Origin: Acrocarpospora corrugata
Lineage (GTDB): Bacteria; Actinomycetota; Actinomycetes; Streptosporangiales; Streptosporangiaceae
DNA: 64,000 bases
NCBI RefSeq assembly: GCF_009687845.1
Contig: NZ_BLAD01000057.1
Coordinates: 16,735-80,734, forward strand
Reading direction: 5' to 3'
The first letter of the stretch is position 1, and each line of letters starts with the position of its first letter. Made by a program: the position numbers and the translations under genes. Below are positions 17,211 to 26,802 of the stretch, one piece after another. The notes beneath the pieces were generated by a model. It was given only the letters and a program-made list of their open reading frames with translations. It was not told the DNA's origin and ran no database searches.

Positions 17211-18968
17211 GTGAAGATCCGCGGCGGAGTGGCGATCGCGACGGTCCTGATATTCGGCGGGACGGCCTGCGGCGGCACCGGCGAGAAGAACGTCTTCCCC
17301 GGCGGCGGCGGAATTCCGGTGCAGGGGGGCGTGCTCAAGGTCGTCGGGTCGGGGGACGTCGACCATCTCGACCCGTCCTCGTCGTACACGACCGTGGCCT
17401 ACAACCTGAACCGGACCTGGACCCGGCAGCTGGTGACCTATCCGGCCAGCAACGACTTCGACACCGCCATCAAGATCGTGCCGGATGCGGCCGAGGCGCT
17501 GCCGAAGATCAGCGCGGACGGCCGCACCTACACCTTCAAGATCCGCGACGGGGTGCTGTGGAACACCAGCCCGGCCCGGCAGGTGACCGCGTCCGACTTC
17601 GTCCGGGGGCTCAAGCGCCTGGCCAATCCGGTTCAGCCGTCCGGGGGGATCTCGTACTACACCGGGACGATCGACGGGATGCAGGAGTTCTTCACCGCGT
17701 TCCAGAAGGTCCCCAAGACCGTGCCGGCGATCGCCCAGTTCATGGCGCGGACCCCGATCCGGGGCGTGCGGGCGATCGATCCGCGGACGCTGGAGATCAA
17801 GCTCACCACCCGGGCCAGTGACTTCCTGAACATCCTGGCGCTGCCGTTCGCCTCGCCCGCGCCGGTGGAGTACGAGAGGTACCTGCCCGACGGGCCGGAC
17901 TTCCGGCAGCACACGATCTCGCTGGGGCCGTACCGGATCGACAGCTACCAGGCCGGGCGGGCCATCGTGCTGCTGCGCAACCCCGCCTGGAAGAAGGCGG
18001 CCGACTCGGTCCGGCAGCAGTACGTCGACCGGATCCAGATCACGCTCGGGCAGGACAGCGCGGACGTCGTCCAGCAGCAGCTGGAGGCCGGCACGGCGGA
18101 CGTGTCCTGGGACCAGCCGGTGCCGACCTCGGCGATTCAGCGGCTGATCGGGGATCCGGACTACCACGTGTTCGAGGGGTCCTCGCTCAACCCGTTCCTG
18201 GTGTTCAACCTGCAGAGCCCGAACAACAACCGGGCGCTGGCCAACGTGAAGGTCCGGCAGGCGATCAACTTCGCCATCAACAAGGTGGCGATCGCGCAGA
18301 TCTGGGGCGGGACCACGCTGAACACGGTGCTGGACGGGGCGGTCCCGCCGGGCAGCATCGGGTTCGACACGGAGGTCCGGCCATTCGCGACGCCGGGGCA
18401 CGCCGGTGACCCGGCCAAGTGCAGGCTCATGATGGCGCAGGCCGGGGTCTCCAATCTGGTGCTCCAGTTCCCGTACCGGACCAACAGCAACCACCCGAAA
18501 GTGGCGCAGTCGATCGCGGGGGACCTGACCAAGTGCGGGATCGGGAGCAACCTGATCGCCACCGCGCCCGAGGACTTCTACGGGCGCTACCTGTCGAGCG
18601 TGGCCAAGAGCCGCGAGGGCAAATGGGACATCGGCGCGCCGGCCTGGCTGCCCGACTGGTACGGCAACAACGGCAGGTCGGTGGTCGTGCCGCTGTTCGA
18701 CGGGAGCAACTACACGGAGGGCTCCACCGACTACGGCGCCTACAACAACCCCAAGGTCAACGCGGTCATCGCGAAGGCGCTCACCGCGGGATCGGAGAGC
18801 GAGGCCGAGAACCGCTGGAAAGAGGCCAACGCCATGATCATGGCGGATGCCCCGATCGTTCCGCTCACCTCGCAGAACGTGCCGAAATTCCACTCCAGCC
18901 GGGTCCGGAACGCGATCTATTCGCCGATGTCCCAGCAGTTCGACTACACCCAGTTGTGGCTGGGCTGA
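17211..18968 (+). CDS. Peptide-type ABC transporter substrate-binding lipoprotein (OppA-like)
   Basis: This is a family 5 solute-binding protein of about 585 residues. A short signal ends in the lipobox GGTAC (Cys about residue 20), so it is a membrane-anchored lipoprotein that captures oligopeptides or similar ligands outside the cell. Family features include [20 protein letters not shown] near the mature start, the [14 protein letters not shown] segment and [18 protein letters not shown] 17211 is preferred over GTG 17202 because the G-run lies at a usable distance only for 17211. Its TGA overlaps the next ATG by one base, so it heads the first importer operon. Confidence 0.92.
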   Translation: MKIRGGVAIATVLIFGGTACGGTGEKNVFPGGGGIPVQGGVLKVVGSGDVDHLDPSSSYTTVAYNLNRTWTRQLVTYPASNDFDTAIKIVPDAAEALPKISADGRTYTFKIRDGVLWNTSPARQVTASDFVRGLKRLANPVQPSGGISYYTGTIDGMQEFFTAFQKVPKTVPAIAQFMARTPIRGVRAIDPRTLEIKLTTRASDFLNILALPFASPAPVEYERYLPDGPDFRQHTISLGPYRIDSYQAGRAIVLLRNPAWKKAADSVRQQYVDRIQITLGQDSADVVQQQLEAGTADVSWDQPVPTSAIQRLIGDPDYHVFEGSSLNPFLVFNLQSPNNNRALANVKVRQAINFAINKVAIAQIWGGTTLNTVLDGAVPPGSIGFDTEVRPFATPGHAGDPAKCRLMMAQAGVSNLVLQFPYRTNSNHPKVAQSIAGDLTKCGIGSNLIATAPEDFYGRYLSSVAKSREGKWDIGAPAWLPDWYGNNGRSVVVPLFDGSNYTEGSTDYGAYNNPKVNAVIAKALTAGSESEAENRWKEANAMIMADAPIVPLTSQNVPKFHSSRVRNAIYSPMSQQFDYTQLWLG

Positions 18969-19972
18969 TGGCGCTGCTGGAGGTCACCGACCTGAAGGTG
19001 TCGTTCCCGACACCGGACGGGCCGGTGCAGGCCGTCCGCGGGATGACGTTCCAGGTCGAACGGGGGCGCACGCTCGGCATCGTGGGCGAGTCGGGCTCGG
19101 GGAAGAGCGTCAGCACCCAGACGCTGATGGGGCTGACGCGGGGCGCGGAGGTGTCCGGGTCGGCGCTGTTGGAGGGACGCGAGCTGATCGGGATGCCGGA
19201 GGGCGAGCTGCGGCGGCTGCGCGGCGCCCAGATTTCGATGATTTTTCAGGATCCGCTGTCGAGCCTGCATCCGCTGTACACGGTCGGCTGGCAGATCATC
19301 GAGCTGATCCGGATCCACGAGCCCGCGACCACGAAGGCGCAGGCGCGCAAGCTGGCGATCGAACAGCTGGCCATGGTCGGCATCCCGCAGCCGGAGCAGC
19401 GGGTGGACGACTATCCGCACCAGTTCTCCGGCGGCATGCGGCAGCGGGCGATGATCGCGATGGCGCTGGCGCTCAACCCGAAGCTGATCATCGCGGACGA
19501 GCCGACGACGGCGCTGGACGCGACCGTGCAGGCCCAGATCCTGGATCTGATGGCCCGGTCGCGGCGGGAGTTCGACACCGCGCTCATCATGATCACCCAC
19601 GATCTGGGGGTGATCGCCGACATGGCGGACGAGGTGCTCGTGATGTACGCGGGCAAGCCGGTGGAGCGGGCCGGGCGGCGGGATGTGTACTACCGGCCGC
19701 ATCATCCGTACACGGTGGGGCTGCTGGAGTCGGTGCCGAGCGCGACCGGCGCGAAAGGGCGGCTCAAGCCGGTGCCGGGGCAGCCGCCCAGTCTGCTCAA
19801 TCCGCCGGGCGGGTGTCCTTTTCATCCGCGCTGTCCGTACGTGATGGCGCGTTGCCGGGTGGATGTGCCGCCCTTGATGGGGGACGGGCATCAGTCGGCG
19901 TGCTGGCTGCCGCTGGACCTCGAAGGGGTCGGGCCCGAGGTCGCGCGGCGCAGGACGGAGGCTTCCTCGTGA
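18968..19972 (+). CDS. Oligopeptide ABC transporter ATPase (OppD-like)
   Basis: This is a 334-residue cytoplasmic ATPase of a peptide-type importer. It has Walker A GESGSGKS, the Q-loop region [12 protein letters not shown], the signature [10 protein letters not shown], Walker [13 protein letters not shown] and the H-loop ITHDLGV. The C-terminal oligopeptide-transporter extension contains [15 protein letters not shown], a Cys-rich motif found in OppD/DppD proteins. The ATG shares its first base with the preceding stop codon (TGATG). It should pair with the next ATPase to energise the two permeases downstream. Confidence 0.95.
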   Translation: MALLEVTDLKVSFPTPDGPVQAVRGMTFQVERGRTLGIVGESGSGKSVSTQTLMGLTRGAEVSGSALLEGRELIGMPEGELRRLRGAQISMIFQDPLSSLHPLYTVGWQIIELIRIHEPATTKAQARKLAIEQLAMVGIPQPEQRVDDYPHQFSGGMRQRAMIAMALALNPKLIIADEPTTALDATVQAQILDLMARSRREFDTALIMITHDLGVIADMADEVLVMYAGKPVERAGRRDVYYRPHHPYTVGLLESVPSATGAKGRLKPVPGQPPSLLNPPGGCPFHPRCPYVMARCRVDVPPLMGDGHQSACWLPLDLEGVGPEVARRRTEASS

Positions 19973-21036
19973 GCGTGCTGCTCCGGGTTACCGATGTGCG
20001 GAAGTATTTCCCGATCCGGGAGGGGTTGTTCTTCCGGAAGGAGGTCGGGCGGGTTCACGCTGTGGACGGGGTGAGCCTGGAGGTGCGGGCGGGGGAGACG
20101 CTCGGCATCGTGGGCGAGTCCGGGTGCGGGAAGTCGACGCTGGCCCGGTGCATCACGGGGTTGTATCCGGTGACGTCGGGGTCGATCGAGTTCGACGGGG
20201 CGCCGCTCGGGGCGAAGGGGTTCCGGCGCGACGTTCAGATGATTTTTCAGGATCCGTACGGGTCGTTGAATCCGCGCAGGCGGATCGGGTCGATCATCGC
20301 CGATCCGCTGGTCATCCACCGGATCGGGACCAAGACCGAACGGCGGCGGCGGGTTCAGGAGCTCATGGAGCTGGTCGGGCTCAATCCCGAGCACTACAAC
20401 CGGTTCCCGGCGGAGTTCTCCGGCGGGCAGCGGCAGCGCATCGGCATCGCCAGGGCGCTCGCGCTGCGGCCCCGGCTGGTGGTCTGCGACGAGCCGGTCT
20501 CCGCGCTGGACGTGTCGATCCAGGCCCAGGTCATCAACCTGCTGAAGGATTTGCAGGCAGAGCTGGGGCTGACCTACGTGTTCATCGCCCACGACCTGTC
20601 GGTGGTCCGGTATGTGAGTGACCGGGTGGCGGTGATGTACCTCGGGCGGATCGTGGAGATCGCGCCGGGGGAGGATCTGTACAAGGTGCCGAAGCATCCG
20701 TACACCAACGCCCTGCTGTCGGCCGCGTCGGTGGCCGACCCCGACCTGTCGGCGCGGCGCGAGCGGATCATCCTGACCGGGGACGTGCCGTCGCCGATCT
20801 CGCCTCCGGCGGGCTGCCGGTTCCACACCCGCTGCCCGAAGGCGATGCCCCGCTGCGTGGCCGAGGACCCCCGGCTCACCCCGGAGGGCGAGCACCAGGC
20901 CGCCTGCCACTTCCCGGTCCAGCCGGGCGAGCATCTGGGCGCGGAGACGCCGCAAATCCAGCAGGAGTCCACCGAACCGACGGTGGGGCGCACCGAGAGC
21001 GGGGTGGACGATGAGCCTGACCGACGCGGCGACTGA
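19969..21036 (+). CDS. Oligopeptide ABC transporter ATPase (OppF-like)
   Basis: This second ATPase has 355 residues, with Walker [26 protein letters not shown], signature [10 protein letters not shown] and Walker [13 protein letters not shown]. The CGKST version of Walker A and the FSGGQRQR signature are typical of OppF/DppF rather than OppD. The oligopeptide C-terminal motif [15 protein letters not shown] is present. The GTG start overlaps the oppD-like stop by 4 bases (GTGA). The end overlaps the start of the next permease gene by 26 bases. Confidence 0.95.
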   Translation: MSVLLRVTDVRKYFPIREGLFFRKEVGRVHAVDGVSLEVRAGETLGIVGESGCGKSTLARCITGLYPVTSGSIEFDGAPLGAKGFRRDVQMIFQDPYGSLNPRRRIGSIIADPLVIHRIGTKTERRRRVQELMELVGLNPEHYNRFPAEFSGGQRQRIGIARALALRPRLVVCDEPVSALDVSIQAQVINLLKDLQAELGLTYVFIAHDLSVVRYVSDRVAVMYLGRIVEIAPGEDLYKVPKHPYTNALLSAASVADPDLSARRERIILTGDVPSPISPPAGCRFHTRCPKAMPRCVAEDPRLTPEGEHQAACHFPVQPGEHLGAETPQIQQESTEPTVGRTESGVDDEPDRRGD

Positions 21037-21958
21037 GGCGGAACATGTTCCCGAGCAGGTCGCGGTCGTCCAGGGCAAGGGGCCGTGGCAGCTGGCCTGG
21101 GAGCGGCTGACCCGGGATCGGGCGGCCATGGTGTCGCTCGGGGTGATCGCCGTGATCGTGCTGCTGGCGGTGCTCGCGCCGGTGTTCGCGGCGGTCACCG
21201 GGCACGATCCGCAGGAGCAGTTCCCGTCGATCGGGCTGTCGCCGCAGGGCCTGCCGATCGGGCCGGGGTCGGGGTTCTGGCTGGGAGCCGACAGCCTCGG
21301 GCGCGACCTGTTCGTCCGGCTGCTGTACGGGGCGCGGATCTCGCTGCTGGTCGGGCTGCTGTCGACGTTGCTGGCGACCGTGTTCGGGGTGGTCGTGGGC
21401 ATGTTCGCGGGGTTCTACGGCGGCTGGGTGGACGGGGTGCTGGCGCGGGTGCTGGACGTGGTGCTGAGCTTCCCCTACCTGCTGGTGGCGATCGTGCTGG
21501 TGGCGGCGCTGGGGGCCGGGGTGCCGCTGATGATCTTCGTGATCGCGTTCTTCTCGTTCGCGGCGATGGCCAGGGTGGTGCGGGGGCAGACCATCGCGTA
21601 CCGGGAACGGGAGTTCATCGAGGCGGCCAGGTCGCTGGGCGCGGGCAAGGTCAGGACGATGTTCGTGGACGTGCTGCCCAACCTGATCGCGCCGGTCACC
21701 GTGCTGGCCACGCTGCTGATCCCGACCTCGATCGTGTTCGAGGCGACGCTGTCCTTCCTCGGGCTTGGCGTCGATCCGCGGACGCCCAGCTGGGGGGCGA
21801 TCCTGGCGGACTCCATCGACTTCTTCCGGGTCTCGCCCGGGTTGCTGATCTTCCCGGCCGCCATGCTGCTGCTGACCACGCTGGCGTTCAACCTGCTCGG
21901 CGACGGAATCCGCGACGCCCTCGACCCGCGCAGCGACCGGCTGCACACCCGAAAGTAG
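21011..21958 (+). CDS. Peptide-type ABC transporter permease (OppC-like)
   Basis: This is a 315-residue inner-membrane permease with an N-terminal cytoplasmic extension, a first TM helix at about residues 40-65, and the OppC-type periplasmic loop ending [20 protein letters not shown]. The EAA loop that contacts the ATPases is visible as [20 protein letters not shown]. About six TM segments are expected. It lies within a run of overlapping genes and should form a heterodimer with the OppB-like permease six bases downstream. The ATG at 21011 lies inside the end of the oppF-like gene. Confidence 0.94.
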   Translation: MSLTDAATEAEHVPEQVAVVQGKGPWQLAWERLTRDRAAMVSLGVIAVIVLLAVLAPVFAAVTGHDPQEQFPSIGLSPQGLPIGPGSGFWLGADSLGRDLFVRLLYGARISLLVGLLSTLLATVFGVVVGMFAGFYGGWVDGVLARVLDVVLSFPYLLVAIVLVAALGAGVPLMIFVIAFFSFAAMARVVRGQTIAYREREFIEAARSLGAGKVRTMFVDVLPNLIAPVTVLATLLIPTSIVFEATLSFLGLGVDPRTPSWGAILADSIDFFRVSPGLLIFPAAMLLLTTLAFNLLGDGIRDALDPRSDRLHTRK

Positions 21959-21964
21959 CCGCCG

Positions 21965-22918
21965 ATGACCCGCTTCCTGCTGCGCCGGATCCTGTTCGGG
22001 GTGCTGGTGCTCTGGCTGGTGGCCACCACCGTGTTCCTGCTCTTCTTCGCCGGGCCCGCCGACAGCGTCGCCCGCCGGCTGGCCGGGCCGCGCGCGCCGA
22101 TCGAGGTGATCAACCAGATCAAGGACACGCTGGGGCTGAACCGGCCGCTGTGGGAGCAGTATGTGAGCTTTCTCGGGAATCTGCTCCACGGTGATCTGGG
22201 GATCTCGTTCATCAGCCAGACGCCGGTGACGACGCTGATCGTGCAGAGCCTGCCGGGCACGCTCTGGCTGGTGGCGGGGTCGGCGGTGCTGTGGATGACG
22301 GCGGGGATCACCGGCGGGGTGATCAGCGCGACCAGGCCGCGCGGGCTGCGGGACCGGGTGACGACCGTGCTGGTGCTGGCGGGGATCTCGGTGCCGACGT
22401 TCATCCTCGGGATGCTGATGATCTACCTGGCGCTGTCGGTGTTCCCGTGGTTCGGGCTGGGGCCGGGGCCGTACATCTCGCCGCTGGTGGACTTCAGGGG
22501 ATTCCTGCAGGTCATGATCATGCCGTGGGTCTGCCTGGCCGTCGTGCAGGCCGCCGTGTATGTGCGGCTGACCCGCGGTTCCATGCTCGACACGCTGGGC
22601 GAGGATTACATCCGCACCGCGCGCGCGAAGGGCGCGCCGGAGCACAGGATCATCTACCGGCACGGGCTGCGGGCGGCGCTGACCCCGGTCATCACCCAGT
22701 TCGGGGTGGACATCGGGACGCTGCTCGGCGGCGTCGTCGTCACCGAATCGGTGTTCGGCCTGCAGGGACTCGGCCAGCTCATGATCCGCTCGGTCCGGGA
22801 CGGCGACCTGCCGGTGATCATCGGCGCCGCCATCCTGGCGGCGGCGTTCATCGTGATCGCCAACATCCTGGTGGACGTGGCGTACTCGTTCCTCGATCCG
22901 CGGGTACGGCTGGCCTGA
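21965..22918 (+). CDS. Peptide-type ABC transporter permease (OppB-like)
   Basis: This is a 317-residue permease. It begins directly with a TM helix (RFLLRRILFGVLVLWLVATT), has the OppB-type extracytoplasmic region (IKDTLGLNRPLWEQYVSFL, HGDLGISF), and an EAA loop DYIRTARAKGAPEHRIIYRH. It is the final gene of the first importer set (A-D-F-C-B). Only 64 bases separate it from the next importer set, which starts with another OppB-like gene, so the two sets may be one transcription unit. Confidence 0.94.
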   Translation: MTRFLLRRILFGVLVLWLVATTVFLLFFAGPADSVARRLAGPRAPIEVINQIKDTLGLNRPLWEQYVSFLGNLLHGDLGISFISQTPVTTLIVQSLPGTLWLVAGSAVLWMTAGITGGVISATRPRGLRDRVTTVLVLAGISVPTFILGMLMIYLALSVFPWFGLGPGPYISPLVDFRGFLQVMIMPWVCLAVVQAAVYVRLTRGSMLDTLGEDYIRTARAKGAPEHRIIYRHGLRAALTPVITQFGVDIGTLLGGVVVTESVFGLQGLGQLMIRSVRDGDLPVIIGAAILAAAFIVIANILVDVAYSFLDPRVRLA

Positions 22919-22982
22919 AACTGTCACTCATAGTCGCTACTCTGTTGCGGACTGTTGTTTTCCGGTGGCGGGAGGCGATCCG

Positions 22983-23951
22983 GTGGCGGGGTTTCTGGCC
23001 TGGCGGCTGATCGGGTATGTGGTGCTGGTGGCCGTCGCCACCAGCATGGCCTACCTGCTGGCCGCCGCCGCGCTGAACCCGCGCGCCAACTACGCGGAGC
23101 GCACGCCGCGCCCGCCGGATTCGGTGGTCGACGCACAGCTCGCGGCCTACAACCTGAACGACAAGGAGCCGCTGGCCGCCCGTTATGTGACGTGGGCCGA
23201 AGGGGTTTTGCAGGGGGATTTCGGGCGGGCCTGGAATGGTTCGTCCGTGAACGAGGATCTCGGCCGCCGGGCCGGGGTGACGCTGCGGCTGGTCGTGGCC
23301 GGGCTCGTGATCGGCGCGGTGGCCGGAGTCGCCGTGGGGGCGTGCGCGGCCGTGGGGCAGTACGGGTGGTTCGATCGGCTTTCGACCGTGGCCTCGTTCG
23401 GCGTGCTGGCCGTGCCCACCGTGGTCCTGGCCAACATGCTGATCATCGGCGCCGTCTGGTTCAACGACCTGACCGGGGTGAAGGTCTTCCTGGTCAGCGG
23501 TGAGGTCACTCCCGGTGTCGACTCGCTTCTCGATCGCGTGCAGCATCTCGTGCTGCCCACCATGACCCTGGCGCTCGGCATGGCCGCCGTCTTCAGCCGC
23601 TACCAGCGCAACATCCTGCTCGACGTCCTCGGCGCCGACTTCGTCCGCACCGCCCGCGCCAAGGGCCTCAGCCGCCGCGCCGCCTACGGCCGGCACGCCC
23701 TGCGCGTCGCCCTGATTCCGGTGGTCACCTACTTCGCCTTCACCTTCGGCGCGCTGCTCGTCGGGACCACGATCACCGAGACCATCTTCGGGTGGTACGG
23801 GCTGGGGCATCAGCTGGTCTCCTCCATCCGGACGAACGACGTGAACACGGTCGCGGCGATCAGCTTTCTGGCCGCGCTGGCTCTGCTGGTGGCCGCCGTC
23901 GTCGCTGACCTCCTGCATGCCGTACTCGATCCGCGGGTGAGGACGGTATGA
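22983..23951 (+). CDS. Second peptide-type permease (OppB-like)
   Basis: This is a 322-residue OppB-like permease with TM1 at the N-terminus (GFLAWRLIGYVVLVAVATSM), the EGVLQGDFGRAW region and an EAA loop DFVRTARAKGLSRRAAYGRH. GTG 22983 is chosen because GGGAGG lies seven bases upstream; GTG 22965 is in frame but poorly placed. Its stop overlaps the next gene's ATG (ATGA). It differs clearly from the OppB-like protein of the first set in the extracytoplasmic domain, so a different ligand is likely. Confidence 0.93.
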   Translation: MAGFLAWRLIGYVVLVAVATSMAYLLAAAALNPRANYAERTPRPPDSVVDAQLAAYNLNDKEPLAARYVTWAEGVLQGDFGRAWNGSSVNEDLGRRAGVTLRLVVAGLVIGAVAGVAVGACAAVGQYGWFDRLSTVASFGVLAVPTVVLANMLIIGAVWFNDLTGVKVFLVSGEVTPGVDSLLDRVQHLVLPTMTLALGMAAVFSRYQRNILLDVLGADFVRTARAKGLSRRAAYGRHALRVALIPVVTYFAFTFGALLVGTTITETIFGWYGLGHQLVSSIRTNDVNTVAAISFLAALALLVAAVVADLLHAVLDPRVRTV

Positions 23952-24907
23952 CGTCAGAGGAGGTCACCGGCCCGCGCGGTCAGGTGGGCCCGGGGGCCGC
24001 CGCGGGGACCGCGCTCGCCAGGCCGGTCGCCGGGGCTTCGGTTGGTTCGGTTGTTCCGTCGCGGTGGCGGATCGTGTTCGGGCGGTTCGCGGGGTCGTGG
24101 GGAGGGCGGTTCGGGGGGCTGTTGCTTCTGGGGCTGTTTCTGCTGGCTTTCGTGGGGCCGGTGCTGGTGCCGTGGTCATACCTGGACAAGGACTTCCTGG
24201 CGTTTCTGCAGGAGCCGACGGGGGCGCATTGGTTCGGGACCACGCAGACCGGTGGTGACGTGTTCGCGCTGACGTTGCGGGGGATGCAGAAGTCACTGCT
24301 GATCGGGCTGCTGGTCGCGGTGGTGTCCACGGCGGTCGCGGCGGTGGTGGGGGCGTTCGCCGGGTACTACCTGGGGTGGACCGACTGGGTTCTCGGGTGG
24401 GTCACGGATCTGCTGCTGGTGCTGCCGGCCTTCCTGGTGATCGCTGTTCTGTCGCCCGCGCTCGGGCAGGGGGCCTGGCTGGCGCTGGTGGTTCTGCTGG
24501 CGGCGTTCATGTGGATGGTCACCTCGAAGGTGGTCCGGGGGATGACCATCTCGATCAGGGAGCGCGAGTACGTGCGGGCGGCCCAGTTCATGGGGGTGCC
24601 GGGCTACAAGATCATTTTTCGGCATGTGATTCCGAACATGGCGTCGCTGCTGATCGTCGACGCGACGGTGAACGTGAGCGCGGCCATTCTGACCGAGACC
24701 TCGCTGTCCTATTTCGGGTTCGGGGTTCAGGCGCCTGATGTGTCCCTCGGCGGGCTGATCGCGGACGGGGCCAGGACGGCGGTCTACGCGCCGTGGACGT
24801 TCTGGTTCGCGGCGGGGTTGCTCGTGCTGCTGATCCTCGCGGTCAATCTGATCGGCGACGCGCTGCGGGACGCCTTCGACCCCACCTCGAACAGGGGGCG
24901 GCGGTGA
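23948..24907 (+). CDS. Second peptide-type permease (OppC-like)
   Basis: This is a 319-residue OppC-like permease with an unusually long Gly/Ala/Val-rich cytoplasmic N-terminus (about 40 residues) before TM1. The OppC region HWFGTTQTGGDVFALTLRGM and an EAA loop EYVRAAQFMGVPGYKIIFRH are present. The ATG overlaps the preceding stop by 4 bases and the stop overlaps the following GTG by 4 bases, so expression is coupled on both sides. Confidence 0.93.
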   Translation: MTSEEVTGPRGQVGPGAAAGTALARPVAGASVGSVVPSRWRIVFGRFAGSWGGRFGGLLLLGLFLLAFVGPVLVPWSYLDKDFLAFLQEPTGAHWFGTTQTGGDVFALTLRGMQKSLLIGLLVAVVSTAVAAVVGAFAGYYLGWTDWVLGWVTDLLLVLPAFLVIAVLSPALGQGAWLALVVLLAAFMWMVTSKVVRGMTISIREREYVRAAQFMGVPGYKIIFRHVIPNMASLLIVDATVNVSAAILTETSLSYFGFGVQAPDVSLGGLIADGARTAVYAPWTFWFAAGLLVLLILAVNLIGDALRDAFDPTSNRGRR

Positions 24908-26802
24908 CGGTGCTGGAAGTGCGCGATCTGGCGGTGCGGTTCGGGGAGACGCAGGCCGTCCAGGGGGTCGGATTCGAGGTCGCGCGCGGAGAGGTCCTCG
25001 GGATCGTCGGGGAGTCCGGGTCGGGGAAATCGGTGAGCGTCCTGGCCGTGCTGGGGCTACTGCCGCCCCGCGCGGTGGTGAGCGGGTCGGTGCGGCTGCA
25101 CGGGCGCGAGCTGCTCGGCGCGCAGGAGAAGGAACTCACGGCACTGCGCGGCAAGTCGATGGCCATGGTCTTCCAGGACCCGCTCGCCGGGCTGACGCCG
25201 GTGCATCGGGTCGGCGACCAGGTCGCCGAGGCCGTTCGAGTGCACCAGCGCGTCTCCAGCAAGGCTGCCCGGCTGCGTGCCGTCGAACTGCTCGACCTGG
25301 TGGGCATCCCCGACCCGGCTCGCCGGGCGCGGGCCTTCCCGCACGAGTTCTCCGGGGGCATGCGCCAGCGCGTGATGATCGCGATGGCTATCGCCAACGA
25401 CCCCGACGTGCTCATCTGCGACGAACCGACCACCGCGCTCGACGTCACCGTCCAGGCCCAGATCCTGGACGTGCTCAGAACCGCCCGCAGGGAGACCGGG
25501 GCCGCCGTAGTCCTCGTCACCCACGACATCGGCGTGGTGGCGGGCATCGCCGATCGAGTCCTGGTGATGCGCTCCGGCCAGGTGGTCGAGACCGCAACCG
25601 TGGACGACCTCTTCTACCGGCCACGCTCCCCATTCACCCGAACCCTGCTCGACGCCGTGCCACGAATCCACGATCATCCCGCCCGCTCCGGCTATTCCGG
25701 GCGGCCGGTTCTGCCTCCGCAGCCCGCCCCCGCTCACCCCGGCGACGCTCGCTCCACCCCGCCCGTCCCCGCCCACTCCGGCGAGGCTCGCTCTGCCCCG
25801 CCTGTTCAGGTCGGCTGGGGTGCCGTTCGGCGGGGCGGTAGGGCGGTGCTTGAGGTTGAGGGGCTGGTGAAGAGGTATGGGCGTGGTGGGTGGGTGGTGG
25901 ATCGGGTCAGTTTTGATGTCCGGGCGGGGGAGACGCTTGGGCTGGTCGGGGAGTCGGGGTGTGGGAAGACCACCCTGTTGATGGAGATCCTCGCGCTGGG
26001 GGCGCCGCAGGGCGGGAGGGTCGTGGTGTTCGGGCGGGACACGGCGGGGCTGTCCGGGCGGGAGCGGCTGGGGCTGCGCCGGGACCTGCAGGTGGTGTTC
26101 CAGGATCCGATGGCGTCGCTGGACCCCCGGATGACCGTGCACGACATCGTCGCCGAGCCGCTGCGCGCGCACGGGCTGCCGATCGATCGGGTGGGTGGGC
26201 TGCTCCGGCTGGTCGGGTTGGAGGCGGAGCACGCCGCGCGGTATCCGCAGGACTTCTCCGGGGGGCAGCGGCAGCGGATCGCCATCGCCAGGGCGCTGGC
26301 GCTGGAGCCCCGGCTGCTCGTGCTCGACGAGCCGGTGTCGGCGCTGGACGTGTCGATCCGGGCCGAGGTGGTGGAGCTGCTGCTGGAGCTGAAAGCCCGG
26401 CTGGGGCTCTCGTATCTGTTCGTGGCGCACGATCTGGCGGTCGTGCGCAGGATCGCGGATCGGGTCGCGGTCATGTACTCGGGGCGGATCGTGGAGATCG
26501 GCCCGGTTGAGGATGTTTTCGCGGAGCCACGGCACCCGTACACGCGGGCTCTGCTCGCGGCGGTTCCGGTGCCCGATCCGGTGCGGGAACGGGCGCGGTC
26601 GCGGCTGCTGCTCAGCGGCGATCCGCCCGGAGATCATCTGCTTCGGCCGGCCGGCCCGCCCTCCGGCTGCCGGTTTCGAACCCGTTGTCCCCTATATCCG
26701 GGGTTGCCCAGCGTGCTGGGGTCCCGGTGCGTGAGCGAGGAGCCCGAGCTTGGCGCGGCGGATGGGGCCGCCTGTCACCACTCTTCTGGAGGAATAGGTT
26801 GA
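24904..26802 (+). CDS. Fused peptide-transporter ATPase (OppD-OppF type)
   Basis: This 632-residue protein joins two complete ABC ATPases. Module 1 (residues about 1-255) has [18 protein letters not shown] and [12 protein letters not shown], which is OppD-like. Module 2 (about 315-600) has [19 protein letters not shown] and [12 protein letters not shown], which is OppF-like. Both Walker and signature motifs look intact. The linker (about 255-312) is rich in Pro, Ala, Ser and Arg and contains a 13-residue tandem repeat. Codons just after the linker (25845-25930) are less GC-rich at third positions than the rest. The GTG start overlaps the OppC-like stop, and the TGA overlaps the TTG of the binding-protein gene. 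It powers the second importer set. Confidence 0.94.
   Translation: MTVLEVRDLAVRFGETQAVQGVGFEVARGEVLGIVGESGSGKSVSVLAVLGLLPPRAVVSGSVRLHGRELLGAQEKELTALRGKSMAMVFQDPLAGLTPVHRVGDQVAEAVRVHQRVSSKAARLRAVELLDLVGIPDPARRARAFPHEFSGGMRQRVMIAMAIANDPDVLICDEPTTALDVTVQAQILDVLRTARRETGAAVVLVTHDIGVVAGIADRVLVMRSGQVVETATVDDLFYRPRSPFTRTLLDAVPRIHDHPARSGYSGRPVLPPQPAPAHPGDARSTPPVPAHSGEARSAPPVQVGWGAVRRGGRAVLEVEGLVKRYGRGGWVVDRVSFDVRAGETLGLVGESGCGKTTLLMEILALGAPQGGRVVVFGRDTAGLSGRERLGLRRDLQVVFQDPMASLDPRMTVHDIVAEPLRAHGLPIDRVGGLLRLVGLEAEHAARYPQDFSGGQRQRIAIARALALEPRLLVLDEPVSALDVSIRAEVVELLLELKARLGLSYLFVAHDLAVVRRIADRVAVMYSGRIVEIGPVEDVFAEPRHPYTRALLAAVPVPDPVRERARSRLLLSGDPPGDHLLRPAGPPSGCRFRTRCPLYPGLPSVLGSRCVSEEPELGAADGAACHHSSGGIG
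25728..25805 (+). repeat. Two tandem 39-bp repeats in the OppD-OppF linker
   Basis: Bases 25728-25766 and 25767-25805 are imperfect copies of one 39-bp unit, with about seven differences. They encode roughly PAHPGDARSTPPV and PAHSGEARSAPPV. The repeat lies exactly in the linker between the two ABC modules. In-frame length (13 codons) means copy-number change would alter linker length without breaking the frame. Confidence 0.85.
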
